Shown here: positions 8,457 to 16,840 of the stretch, one piece after another
Layout of the letters: the number at the start of each line of letters is the position of its first letter
How positions within the stretch are numbered: the first letter of the stretch is position 1
From: Cyclobacterium sp. 1_MG-2023
Lineage (GTDB): Bacteria; Bacteroidota; Bacteroidia; Cytophagales; Cyclobacteriaceae
Length of the DNA: 64,000 nucleotides
Direction: 5' to 3'
Assembly: GCF_030546805.1 (NCBI RefSeq)
Contig: NZ_JAUOPC010000017.1
Span: forward strand, 43,328-107,327
The notes under the pieces: generated by a model
What the model was told of the DNA's origin: nothing
What the model saw: the letters and a program-made list of their open reading frames with translations, nothing else
Database searches by the model: none
Position numbers and translations under genes: made by a program

Positions 8457-10808
8457 TCAATGCTTAACAATTTTGTAAGATTGAGTTTTATTGGAAAAAT
8501 AAACTTTCAGAATATATGTCCCATTAGCCAAACCTCCAACTCTTATTTCAGTAGTATCATCAGTGGAAATTAAAGATTTACCAGAAAGGTCAACAACCTC
8601 AAGCTTACTGGGAGGAACATTGGATGTAACCCGGATTCTATCACTTGTTGGATTAGGATAAATTTTAACTGGAACGCGGGCATTTTCACCGTCTAGGTAT
8701 ATATTGTTGGACCTACTAACACAACCATATTGATTTATCGTTTCTACATAATAATTCCCTGATTGATAAACGTATATAAATTCTTGATTTTTATAGCTTG
8801 CTTGCTCAGCCCCATCCAAAAACCAATTTAAGGAATTAAAGTTATCATTATCTACAAATAATTTGTTCCCAGTTGATTCCAGTTTCAGTGAAACCCTAGG
8901 ATTAATTTTAATTACTAAGGTATCATTTGATAAACATCCGGTATTTTTATTCCTAACCTCCAAATGAAACATAAACGTTCCAAGTGCATCATCAGTCATT
9001 ACTTCCAATTCATTGGATGCTAAATCCGCTGAAGTAAATATCTCAGGTATTGTCCACGAATATTCATAAGCCTCATTAAATGTAGTTGACAAATATATTG
9101 TATCACCTAGGCATAATTCTCTATTTCCTTCTAGTTCAATTTCAGGACTAGGCAACACAATTATATTGGTATTTTCATCCGCTTCTAATTCTTGATCAAC
9201 CTTAATTCTTATAGGAGGTACAGGGCATCTAGTATCACCATTGATTTGTACTTCATACACCCCTTCTTTAGTAATATATATTTCCTTTTGATTGTCTTTG
9301 TCCAAATCGATCCCGTCAAGAGTCCATTTTGTATAAGTTGTATATGGGTTTTCGTCTATAGATAGGAGTAATGAATCTCCTTGACAGAAGTTCGTGGAAT
9401 AATTAAGTGTAAAATTATTAGAATCAGGACATAGGTTTGAACTGTTATCAATTGCCTTGGATAAAAAGAAATCGCTTTCATTATTCCCACTGTTATTTTT
9501 TATCGAAACATTGTCACCAAAATTCAATAAATCACTTGTGTAGTGTCCAGCCATATAAACACCTGATGAATGAGGTGAAAGCCTTAGTCCCAGGTCATCT
9601 CCCTTACCTTCAGCTGCTGAAACCCATTGTGGAAAACCTATTTCGTTAAATTTCACAATTACTGCATCTTTATCCCCTGAAGACGTGAAATTCAAATGAC
9701 CAATATTCATGGCTCCTGAGAAACCTGCAGATAAAAACACATCCTGCCCATTAGTAGCTAAGTCCCATTTTTTCTTGGCGCTAGTACCTGTTACGAATTG
9801 CCCTAAATTTTCAAAGTGATCGATAAATTGAATAGACAATATTTCACCTTTTGGACTTACTTTGGACACAAACATTTTTTGATCGATGTCTTGGTAATTT
9901 TCTGCCCAAGTGCCAGTAATAATTGCTTCTTCTTGGTCATTTACCGTTATGGAATAAGTAGATGAGGACAAAGGGGCTTCAATAGAATTAGCCCATTCAA
10001 ATTCTTCCTCATGGTTGTATTTGAATATGAAACCAAGATTATTATTTGTTCTTTCATAGGTAATATTATCAAAATTAATCGTCTTACCTTCTGAATAACC
10101 AACAGCATAAACCCCTTCATCACTTACTGCAATGTCATAAATATATCCATCATAAGTACTCCCAGGATTTTTTACAGATAGTACTTGCCCATCAGGAGAA
10201 AGTTTAACCAATAACATATCTGAATTGCTCCCTTCTTTCCCTCTTACCTTATAAACTGAATCGCCTAGTTGAATAGGGTCTTCGAAATTACCGCCGAAAT
10301 ATACATTATTAGATGGATCAATAGCAATGGCATTTACATATGATCTGCCTACTTTATTGATGGTTCCAAAATCCTTTGACCAAACCAATTCCCCATTTTG
10401 CGTAAACTTCATTACAAATATTCTGGACTGGTATCCACCTGTTAAGGTAATTCCGCCATAAGTGAATCCCCTGGCATATATTCCTGCCAAGTAAACATTC
10501 CCTTCAGAATCTACTGCAATATCTACTCCTGAGGTTTCGTAGTTTCCAAAACTAACCTCCCAAGCAGGCACTCCTTCAGACGTAAATTTAACTAAATATG
10601 CTCCTGGATTTTCAAAGGTGGTTTCTCCTATTGTTGTACCACTAGAAAGACCTCCACATAAATAAACGTTGTCATTCAAATCACTAGTTAAGCCAATAGC
10701 ATAATCGCTAGTCCAACTTCCTGACCCCACTGCCCACTGAAAGTCTTGGCTTAACAATGTTTGAACTTGGGCAAGCAAAAAAATTATAACGCCAAATAAA
10801 AATCTCAT
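8457..10808 (-). CDS. Secreted beta-propeller-like protein with type IX sorting domain
   Basis: The 783-residue protein begins with a signal peptide (residues 1-20). Residues 25-440 contain repeats of the SBBP/beta-propeller type, recognisable from recurring NVYLCG, NVYLAG and NVYFGG strands followed by a VKF segment. A central part, about residues 470-700, resembles Ig/PKD-like modules. The last 75 residues form a type IX secretion sorting domain, beginning KIYPNPTSDRIRV and ending with GTYILKVYF. It is therefore probably exported across the outer membrane and attached to the surface or released. The ligand is unknown. It is flanked by unrelated genes on both sides and appears monocistronic. 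Confidence 0.8.
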   Translation of the reverse strand: MRFLFGVIIFLLAQVQTLLSQDFQWAVGSGSWTSDYAIGLTSDLNDNVYLCGGLSSGTTIGETTFENPGAYLVKFTSEGVPAWEVSFGNYETSGVDIAVDSEGNVYLAGIYARGFTYGGITLTGGYQSRIFVMKFTQNGELVWSKDFGTINKVGRSYVNAIAIDPSNNVYFGGNFEDPIQLGDSVYKVRGKEGSNSDMLLVKLSPDGQVLSVKNPGSTYDGYIYDIAVSDEGVYAVGYSEGKTINFDNITYERTNNNLGFIFKYNHEEEFEWANSIEAPLSSSTYSITVNDQEEAIITGTWAENYQDIDQKMFVSKVSPKGEILSIQFIDHFENLGQFVTGTSAKKKWDLATNGQDVFLSAGFSGAMNIGHLNFTSSGDKDAVIVKFNEIGFPQWVSAAEGKGDDLGLRLSPHSSGVYMAGHYTSDLLNFGDNVSIKNNSGNNESDFFLSKAIDNSSNLCPDSNNFTLNYSTNFCQGDSLLLSIDENPYTTYTKWTLDGIDLDKDNQKEIYITKEGVYEVQINGDTRCPVPPIRIKVDQELEADENTNIIVLPSPEIELEGNRELCLGDTIYLSTTFNEAYEYSWTIPEIFTSADLASNELEVMTDDALGTFMFHLEVRNKNTGCLSNDTLVIKINPRVSLKLESTGNKLFVDNDNFNSLNWFLDGAEQASYKNQEFIYVYQSGNYYVETINQYGCVSRSNNIYLDGENARVPVKIYPNPTSDRIRVTSNVPPSKLEVVDLSGKSLISTDDTTEIRVGGLANGTYILKVYFSNKTQSYKIVKH

Positions 10809-10990
10809 TTATCCTAATTATTAAAACTACAAATATAGAAGATTTTTTATGCCTATCGTTTTTACAATCGACATTATTATCTCACTACAAATTAGTTTAG
10901 TAATAACAAGCTTTAAAAGTCTGTGTGTTTCAATGACTTGATTATTAAAACAAAAATTTAAATCTTTTCCCAATCTTATCTTTGGGATGA

Positions 10991-12034
10991 CTACTTAGAA
11001 TCACCCAGTCCATATCCGAGCTTAGCCAGCCCATCCTTTACCCGAGGATATAGCCGCATGGCATTTTTATAGTAGATCTTTTCCAAAACTTCTCTAGGCA
11101 ATTCCAATCCCAGGGTTTCCGGACCACCAAAAAAACCACCATTTACCATATCTCCGGTTTCTAGAATCTGAAAAGCCCTTGAGTACTGCTCGGCCCTTTG
11201 GCTTATTTCTTCGTTTTTAACATTGCCTATATCTGTTCCAAAGACAATTCTATCCGCCCATTCAATCATAAAAGACCGGAGGTTTTCCCTATCCACCAGA
11301 TGATAATATTGAAAGGTTGCGGCCAAATCGATGTTTAGGTTGGGAAAAGTGGCCAGCATATTGCGCAAATAGTCTATTTGAGCATCCTGGCAAATCAGCC
11401 AGTTGGCATGAGCCATGACCACACGCAGGTCCGGATGTTTCTCCAGCACATTCCGCCAGGCATTTATTTGTGTCCAATATTCTATGGGGTCTGCCAACCA
11501 TGCTGTCCTATTACCAAAAGGCCCGTTGGGGTCAGCAACATGGATAGAGGCACCCATAAAGCCTATCCGCTCCATTTCAGCAAAGGTGGCTTCATGAGCA
11601 GGATCATCAATATAAGGATAGCCGTCTTCCTTTTTCTTCAGTGTCCTATACCAAGGTCCGGACCAAATCTTATAACCAACAAATCCTTGTTCCTTGAATT
11701 TTTTCAAGGATTCAGGAGCATAACTTAATCCATCATGCGCCTTAAAATCCGCAATCCCACAGAGCATCCTTCCCTTCCCGGCTTGCTCTACTTCTACTAT
11801 ATTTAATAAGGGAGTATTTCGATCTCCCAAGTTAATCCATAAAGCCATGTCTATGTTTTTCTCCTCCCGCAAGAGTTCTCCTAGGCTAAGGTAATTTGAA
11901 ATACCAGAAATGTCTCCGGCAACATGGGTATGCACATCAATCCTCGGGATATCGGGATAATTGGACTTAAACTGACCGAATACCTGCGTAATGGATACCA
12001 TCACACCAAAAATCAGTAATATCATTTGTTTCAT
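10991..12034 (-). CDS. Exported amidohydrolase family protein
   Basis: The start is placed at 12034 rather than the longer open frame to 12115, because this ATG begins a good signal peptide (MKQMILLIFG to VFG) that precedes the mature domain. The metal-binding HxH of the amidohydrolase (ACMSD-like TIM-barrel) family is present in DVHTHVAG (His35, His37). A VVMAHANW segment and an FGTDIG segment near the C-terminus supply the later histidine and aspartate ligands. The product is 347 residues and probably periplasmic. The family catalyses hydrolysis or decarboxylation of diverse small substrates, and the exact one cannot be told. It stands alone between intergenic gaps. Confidence 0.8.
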   Translation of the reverse strand: MKQMILLIFGVMVSITQVFGQFKSNYPDIPRIDVHTHVAGDISGISNYLSLGELLREEKNIDMALWINLGDRNTPLLNIVEVEQAGKGRMLCGIADFKAHDGLSYAPESLKKFKEQGFVGYKIWSGPWYRTLKKKEDGYPYIDDPAHEATFAEMERIGFMGASIHVADPNGPFGNRTAWLADPIEYWTQINAWRNVLEKHPDLRVVMAHANWLICQDAQIDYLRNMLATFPNLNIDLAATFQYYHLVDRENLRSFMIEWADRIVFGTDIGNVKNEEISQRAEQYSRAFQILETGDMVNGGFFGGPETLGLELPREVLEKIYYKNAMRLYPRVKDGLAKLGYGLGDSK

Positions 12035-12460
12035 AATTGAAGGAATAAAGATAACAGGGGGATAAACCGTAGCAATTGAGTTCGAATACAATCCCAAGTT
12101 ACAAAAGAAAATCAATTTCTACCTGCTGAACTCCGCGCAACCATTCAAAGGCTGGTCTGCATAAAACGGGAAGATTTATCCCCTCATGGAAAAGGCTGAA
12201 AATTAAAGGTCTTATCAATATTTAGTTTGGTTTTTTTCTAGATATTTTTCACTTTTACTTTTGACTTAACAGCCGTATAAAACCTAATGAAAAATTAGGT
12301 TTCTATGGATAAATTAAAGTCAAATTCAATATTGAGTAATTAATCTCCCCTATATAAAACTTATTCATTAAGCAAGCAGATTTCCTGTCAAAGGCGAAGG
12401 AAATTCAAGGCATAGCTATATCAAATTCTAAAGAAAAACCCATACAACTGTTTTAAGAAT
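12035..12460. other. Intergenic region with one perfect hairpin
   Basis: This 426-bp gap precedes the HD gene and follows the start of the divergent amidohydrolase gene. AAACCTAAT (12280-12288) and ATTAGGTTT (12294-12302) form a perfect 9-bp hairpin with a GAAAA loop. No T-run follows, so it is not an obvious terminator. No further ORF or RNA gene was recognised. Confidence 0.35.
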
Positions 12461-12967
12461 ATGTTAGAAAAAACGACTACCTACGCCATTAAAACCCACC
12501 AAGCAGTCAACCATAAATATGGAGACCAAGGATATGAATATCACCTTCAAATGGTGCATGAAGTGGCTGAAAAATTCATTTACTTGGTAGCAGAGGAAGA
12601 GCGTGAAAATGTTTTATGCGCTTGCTGGGTACACGATATCATAGAGGATGCAAGAGAAACCTATAATGACGTCAAGAAAAACACCAATGAAACAGTGGCG
12701 GAATTGGCTTTTGCTTTAACCAATGAAAAAGGTAAAAGCAGAACTGAAAGGGCCAATGATAAATATTACCAGGAAATGCAAGAAACGCCCAATGCTGTTT
12801 TTATAAAATATTGCGACCGGATTGCCAATATTATATACTCAAAAAAACAGGGGTCCGGTATGTTTGAGAAATACAAAAAAGAAAATGACAATTTTATCCA
12901 TAAGACGTACCGTTCTGAATTAAGGGATATGGTCAATTATATAGAGACCTTGCTGGAGAATGAATAA
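12461..12967 (+). CDS. Small HD-domain phosphohydrolase, RelA/SpoT hydrolase-like
   Basis: The 168-residue protein is essentially one HD domain. The HD pair occurs in WVHDIIEDARETYND and the later aspartate in KYCDRIANI, both matching the HD half of RelA/SpoT-type (p)ppGpp hydrolases (HDxxED followed by DRxxN). An early His lies in EYHLQMVHEVAEKF. There is no synthetase, TGS or ACT domain, so it resembles stand-alone small alarmone hydrolases (MESH1-like) or other small HD nucleotidases. Metal-dependent phosphohydrolysis is likely; the alarmone substrate is inferred. It has no operon partner: downstream is only repeat DNA. Confidence 0.7.
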   Translation: MLEKTTTYAIKTHQAVNHKYGDQGYEYHLQMVHEVAEKFIYLVAEEERENVLCACWVHDIIEDARETYNDVKKNTNETVAELAFALTNEKGKSRTERANDKYYQEMQETPNAVFIKYCDRIANIIYSKKQGSGMFEKYKKENDNFIHKTYRSELRDMVNYIETLLENE

Positions 12968-13040
12968 TTGTTGTATGTAGGGTTTGCAGAAGTAAATAAA
13001 TCAGACATATGTATTTGTGGGGAGCAAAGACGAGTCATTA

Positions 13041-13380
13041 TGCCTACTCCTTCGGCTCCGCTCAGGAACCGGCTAGCTTATTCCGGCTATGACATAGGTT
13101 TTAGGTATTAATAATTTCAATCAGTAGCCCCTCCTCTTAGGGAATCCTAGGTAAAATAGACAATTCATGTTCCCGGCGGCTGAGCGGAGTCGAAACCAGA
13201 GGGTAAAGAGCACGTAATGCTTAGTCCATCAGCTCCGCTCAGGAACCGGCTAGCTTATTCCGGCTATGACATAGGTTTTAGGTATTAAAAATTTCAATCA
13301 GTAGCCCCACCTCTTAGGAAATCCTAGGTAAAATAGACAATTCATGTTCTCGGCGGCTGAGCGGAGTCGAAGCCAGAGGT
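13041..13380. repeat. Tandem pair of 177-bp repeats of a dispersed family
   Basis: Two units start at 13041 and 13218 and are almost identical. Each begins with CTCCGCTCAGGAACCGGCTA, continues through a TAGGTTTTAGGTATTA stretch and ends with CGGCGGCTGAGCGGAGTCGA at 13174 and 13351. The start and end of each unit are partly complementary (GGCTCCGCTCAG against CTGAGCGGAG), so a unit can fold back on itself. The second unit runs into the 3' end of the GIY-YIG gene. The same core recurs at 13771 and, inverted, at 43102, marking a genome-dispersed family. No ORF of its own was seen. Confidence 0.8.
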
Positions 13381-13683
13381 ACGAAAACCTTCATGACTTG
13401 TTTCGTTCAAACACCTTGCTAGTTCATGAAGGTTATCAGTCAAACTTTTTATCAATGCTTCTTCCTTTTTTCTACTCCAGCCTTGCACTTGTTTTTCTCT
13501 ATAAAAAGCTTCATCTATTCTTTGAAATTCTTCATAATAAACCAACTTTACCGGTAATTTTTTTTTGGTATATTTCGCTCCTTCTCCACCTTGATGTTGC
13601 TTTAGCCGCAATTCCAAATCTATTGTACTGCCAGTATAATAGCTACCATCAGAACATTCCAGAATATACATGTACCCTTTCAT
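13342..13683 (-). CDS. GIY-YIG domain protein with repeat-derived C-terminus
   Basis: The 113-residue protein matches the short GIY-YIG (YhbQ/UPF0213-like) family. It has YMYILECSDGSYYTGST, RLKQHQ and the later FYREKQVQGWSRKKEEALI. These motifs normally form a small nuclease fold, but the cellular role of short members is unclear. The domain is complete by about residue 90. The last dozen residues (GFDSAQPPRT) are encoded by the adjoining dispersed repeat, so the original stop has probably been replaced by repeat sequence. Similar short GIY-YIG genes are often found beside repeats in Bacteroidetes. The start at 13683 is the only reasonable one. Confidence 0.8.
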   Translation of the reverse strand: MKGYMYILECSDGSYYTGSTIDLELRLKQHQGGEGAKYTKKKLPVKLVYYEEFQRIDEAFYREKQVQGWSRKKEEALIKSLTDNLHELARCLNETSHEGFRTSGFDSAQPPRT

Positions 13684-13734
13684 TTTTTAAAAGTTAACTT
13701 AACTAATGAACAGACAAAGATTCTATATTTTATA

Positions 13735-13835
13735 CCTACTCCTTCCACTCAGGAACCGGCCATTCTCTCCCGGCGGCTGAGCGGAGTCGAAGCCATAGGG
13801 TATAGAGCACAGAATTCCAACTCCTTTGGCTTCGC
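13735..13835. repeat. Partial copies of the dispersed CTCAGGAACCGGC / GGCGGCTGAGCGG repeat
   Basis: Fragments of the family seen at 13041-13380 recur here. CCACTCAGGAACCGGC lies near 13744, CGGCGGCTGAGCGGAGTCGA at 13771-13790, and a diverged GGCTTCGCTCAAGAACCGGC near 13828. They sit between the GIY-YIG start and the MFS gene, so the GIY-YIG gene is flanked by the repeat on both sides. Confidence 0.7.
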
Positions 13836-13949
13836 TCAAGAACCGGCTATAAGATATCGTTTCCCGACTAGTAAGCCAATTTAAACAAAAACAAGTGCAT
13901 ATTTCCCGTTTCACGGAACCTTATGCGACCTAACTTCGGTTGACCTTGC

Positions 13950-15140
13950 ATGACTTTTAGCCATACCTTAAGCCGTTTAAAGAACAAAACTAGCAACCAA
14001 TGGTTGGTATTAGGGATTCTATTGGTTTCTTTCAATCTACGGCCCTCCATTACGGCTGTAGGTCCATTAATCCCCTATATCAGAGAAGAAATGTCAATTT
14101 CTAATGGTTTGGCAGGTTTTCTTACTACTTTACCTTTACTTAGTTTTGCTATTTTTTCCCTTTTCTCTGCTGCAATAGGAGACTATTTTGGCAAAGCCAA
14201 AGCCATTTTTCTTGGACTCGTTGTGCTTGGAATAGGTTCAATTATCAGGGTCTCAGCAGGCCCTTATGCCTTATTTGTAGGCACAGCGCTCACCGGCATA
14301 GGTATCGTAATTTGCAATGTATTGCTGATCCCCTTGGTGAAAGCACGAATGCCTACAAAAACAGGGGCTGTGACGGGAATGTACAGCACAGGCATGTCAC
14401 TTATGGCCGCGATAGCCACTGCTTTAAGTGTCCCGCTGGCCATTGACCTGGGCTGGGGTTGGAGAGGCTCCCTGTTATTCTGGAGTTCCTTGCTTTTCCT
14501 TGCCTTGATCGTCTGGTGGCCACAACTAAAACTCAGCCCCAAGCCAAAAGTCAAACCCGAAAAAACAGAAAAATCAGTTTGGCGCTCCAGATTGGCCTGG
14601 CAGGTTACTTTATTTATGGGTTTACAATCCTTTCTATTCTTTACCCTTGTCACTTGGCTTCCTGACATGATGATCGACAGAGGCTTGTCCCCCGTTGAGG
14701 CAGGGCTGACTGCATCTCTGATGCAAGTCGTGGGGTTATCAGGCACATTTGTGGCACCGTTTATTGCAGTCAGATACCAGCAACAATCCATTTTCAATAC
14801 CATCATAGGACTAATATACATTACCGGCTTTAGCAGTTTGTTTATTCCTATTCTTTGGCTAAACATTTTTAGCATAGGACTTATAGGTCTTGGTATGGGA
14901 GCAAGCATCAGTTTGGCCTATACCCTTATCGCCCTTCGAACGGATGGAGACAATTATACTTCAGCATTATCCGGTATGGCCCAGTCAGCCGGCTATTTTC
15001 TTGCTGCTTTCGGCCCTATGTTATTTGGTGTTGCATTTGATATGTGGCAGGATTGGGATCTACTAATCTACTTAATGATTATTGCCTCCACATTATTTAC
15101 CTTTTTTGGGTATCATGCAGGTAAGAATAAAACAATTTAA
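13950..15140 (+). CDS. MFS transporter, CynX/NimT-like
   Basis: The 396-residue protein has about twelve hydrophobic segments, the usual length for the major facilitator superfamily. Sequence such as SFNLRPSITAVGPLIPYIRE after the first helix and SLMQVVGLSGTFVAPF in the second half matches the CynX/NimT branch, which includes cyanate and 2-nitroimidazole transporters. The substrate cannot be assigned from sequence alone. The central cytoplasmic loop (about residues 190-210) is rich in Lys and Pro. It is preceded by repeat DNA and followed by its own short intergenic region, so it is probably monocistronic. Confidence 0.82.
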   Translation: MTFSHTLSRLKNKTSNQWLVLGILLVSFNLRPSITAVGPLIPYIREEMSISNGLAGFLTTLPLLSFAIFSLFSAAIGDYFGKAKAIFLGLVVLGIGSIIRVSAGPYALFVGTALTGIGIVICNVLLIPLVKARMPTKTGAVTGMYSTGMSLMAAIATALSVPLAIDLGWGWRGSLLFWSSLLFLALIVWWPQLKLSPKPKVKPEKTEKSVWRSRLAWQVTLFMGLQSFLFFTLVTWLPDMMIDRGLSPVEAGLTASLMQVVGLSGTFVAPFIAVRYQQQSIFNTIIGLIYITGFSSLFIPILWLNIFSIGLIGLGMGASISLAYTLIALRTDGDNYTSALSGMAQSAGYFLAAFGPMLFGVAFDMWQDWDLLIYLMIIASTLFTFFGYHAGKNKTI

Positions 15141-15266
15141 GCCGGCTTTCCGAAGCAGACTAAGTTGGTAATTGGACGCTACCCACATCCATGAAAACTG
15201 CCCTAAAATTTATGGTTACCAATCGTTTAGATTTTATGAAAGCTATTTAATCTGATTTACTTTTCT

Positions 15267-15274
15267 TACTTTTG
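15267..15274 (+). promoter_or_regulatory. Bacteroidetes-type -7 box
   Basis: TACTTTTG fits the TAnnTTTG -7 consensus of Bacteroidetes sigma factor promoters and lies 26 bp upstream of the ATG at 15300. No clear -33 TTG box was found, so this is only suggestive, but it favours the ATG over the TTG at 15288. Confidence 0.4.
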
Positions 15275-15299
15275 CGTTTTCAAAATTTTGATCAATCTC

Positions 15300-15902
15300 A
15301 TGCAGGAATTTATAGCGTCTTTTGGTATATCCGAAACGGTTTTCGACTACTTGGTAATGCCATTATTGATCTTTTTTGCCAGGGTGGTTGATGTTTCTAT
15401 CAACACCCTGAGAATAATGTTTGTGCTCAATGGTAAAAAAACCATTGCCCCCATACTTGGCTTTTTCGAAGCTTTTATTTGGCTCTTGGCCATAGGTCAA
15501 ATTTTTCAAAACATTAGCAACCCCATGTCCTATATTGCTTATGCAGGTGGTTTTGCTACAGGCACCTATGTGGGGATGGTCATCGAAGAACGATTGGCTT
15601 TGGGAAGGGTGCTAGTTAGAATTATTACGCCTGAACCGCTACCCCAATTGGTAGAATACATGAAAGAAAAAAGCTACAGGTTTACCTCCGTAGGTGCAGA
15701 AGGTAGGTATGGAAAAGTAATCCTAATGTTTACCGTGATCAAGAGGGAAATGCTTCCGGGCTTGATAAATAAGCTGAAAGAAAGCGATGAAAAAGCTTTC
15801 TATACCATCGAAAGCGTGAAACGAATTTCAGAAGATGATCTGAATGTTATGGAGGACAAACCAAGGTATACTACCCGCCTAAGGAGTATCATAAGAAAAT
15901 GA
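15300..15902 (+). CDS. DUF5698/DUF2179 membrane protein (UPF0316, YebE-like)
   Basis: The protein has about 200 residues. The ATG at 15300 is chosen over an in-frame TTG at 15288 because it follows a plausible -7 box and gives a normal N-terminus (MQEFIASFG). Three hydrophobic helices occupy residues 15-100, with FFARVVDVSINTLRIMF and a GGFATGTYVGMVIEE segment typical of UPF0316 proteins. The C-terminal 80 residues form the soluble DUF2179 domain (YRFTSVGAEGRYGKV), a small domain proposed to bind ligands. The function is unknown. The convergent mtgA gene ends 10 bp away. Confidence 0.82.
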   Translation: MQEFIASFGISETVFDYLVMPLLIFFARVVDVSINTLRIMFVLNGKKTIAPILGFFEAFIWLLAIGQIFQNISNPMSYIAYAGGFATGTYVGMVIEERLALGRVLVRIITPEPLPQLVEYMKEKSYRFTSVGAEGRYGKVILMFTVIKREMLPGLINKLKESDEKAFYTIESVKRISEDDLNVMEDKPRYTTRLRSIIRK

Positions 15903-15911
15903 CCAAGCCTC

Positions 15912-16595
15912 TTATGGCTCAAGCTTTAGCTCCCCTAGGTTGTTCATATTTCTCAGTATCCAAGCTTGTCTCTTCTTAATATAAGCCGAGGGACGATCGG
16001 CTCTCCATTGGATGGGGTTTGGTAAAATCGCAGCAATCAAAGCGGCTTCTTGTCGGGAAAGTTTAGAGGCCGGTTTCTTAAAATATCTTTGAGCGGCCGC
16101 CTCTGCTCCATATAGGCCATCCCCCATTTCTATTACATTCAGGTATACTTCAAGAATCCTTTGCTTGCTCCAAAATAATTCGATTAGCACTGTAAAATAA
16201 GCTTCCAACCCTTTTCGTACAAAATTCCTTCCCGGCCAGAGGAAAACATTTTTAGCGGTTTGATTAGATATAGTGCTCCCACCTCTCAAACGCTTACCTG
16301 TCCTATAATCAGCCATTGCACTTTCCAAGGCTTCCCAATCAAAGCCATGATGGCTTAAAAACTTCTGGTCCTCGGAAGCGATTACCGCCAAACACAAATG
16401 TGGAGAAATTTCTTCTATGGGCACCCAGTTCTTATTAAGCACTACCTTCTTTTCAGAGAAAACCTGATTTATGGTTCGAATCCCGATCAAAGGCGTAAAA
16501 TAAACAGGCAAAACCTTAAGAACCAGGACCAGTAGCAGGGAAGTGACCCATAAGATAAGTAAAGCCTTTCCAAGCCAAGCTGCTAATCTCCTCAA
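15912..16595 (-). CDS. mtgA: Monofunctional biosynthetic peptidoglycan transglycosylase
   Basis: The 227-residue protein has one N-terminal membrane anchor (residues 9-30) and a glycosyltransferase family 51 domain. Signature motifs are ASEDQKFLSHHGFD with catalytic Glu75, RGGSTISNQTAKNVFLWPGR, and EVYLNVIEMGDGLYGAEAAA. It polymerises lipid II into glycan strands at the outer face of the inner membrane and lacks a penicillin-binding transpeptidase domain, as expected for MtgA. Its length fits the family. It is convergent with the upstream-facing membrane gene and appears monocistronic. Confidence 0.93.
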   Translation of the reverse strand: MRRLAAWLGKALLILWVTSLLLVLVLKVLPVYFTPLIGIRTINQVFSEKKVVLNKNWVPIEEISPHLCLAVIASEDQKFLSHHGFDWEALESAMADYRTGKRLRGGSTISNQTAKNVFLWPGRNFVRKGLEAYFTVLIELFWSKQRILEVYLNVIEMGDGLYGAEAAAQRYFKKPASKLSRQEAALIAAILPNPIQWRADRPSAYIKKRQAWILRNMNNLGELKLEP

Positions 16596-16754
16596 TGTAT
16601 CGTTTAATTAAATTTGTATTGATATTTTAAACCGAAAACTGGCTTTGCCCACAAAATACCTACAGGCAAAAAATAATAAATACGCTTAAATTGTAAAACT
16701 TTGACCTGAAAAAAATTGATGAAGGTGGGGCATTGCCTTTATCTATTTTCATTT

Positions 16755-16803
16755 AAAAAAGCCAAACTTTTCCCTGAATTAAGATAAACCAATTCAGGGA
16801 AAA
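16755..16803 (-). terminator. Probable terminator downstream of hflX
   Basis: A perfect 13-bp inverted repeat (TTTTCCCTGAATT at 16768-16780 and AATTCAGGGAAAA at 16791-16803) lies 38 bp past the hflX stop. Read on the minus strand, the stem is followed by GTTTGGC and then six T residues. The gap before the T-run is longer than ideal. Confidence 0.5.
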
Positions 16804-16840
16804 GCATAACCGGGACTTAGCCCTGCGTGGGTATTATCAT

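Noticed and set aside
12280..12302. 9-bp hairpin before the HD gene as a terminator or riboswitch
   Set aside because: There is no T-run, and no aptamer pattern was recognised.
14264..14908. 214-aa open frame antisense to the MFS transporter
   Set aside because: It shadows a polytopic membrane protein and has no recognisable motif.
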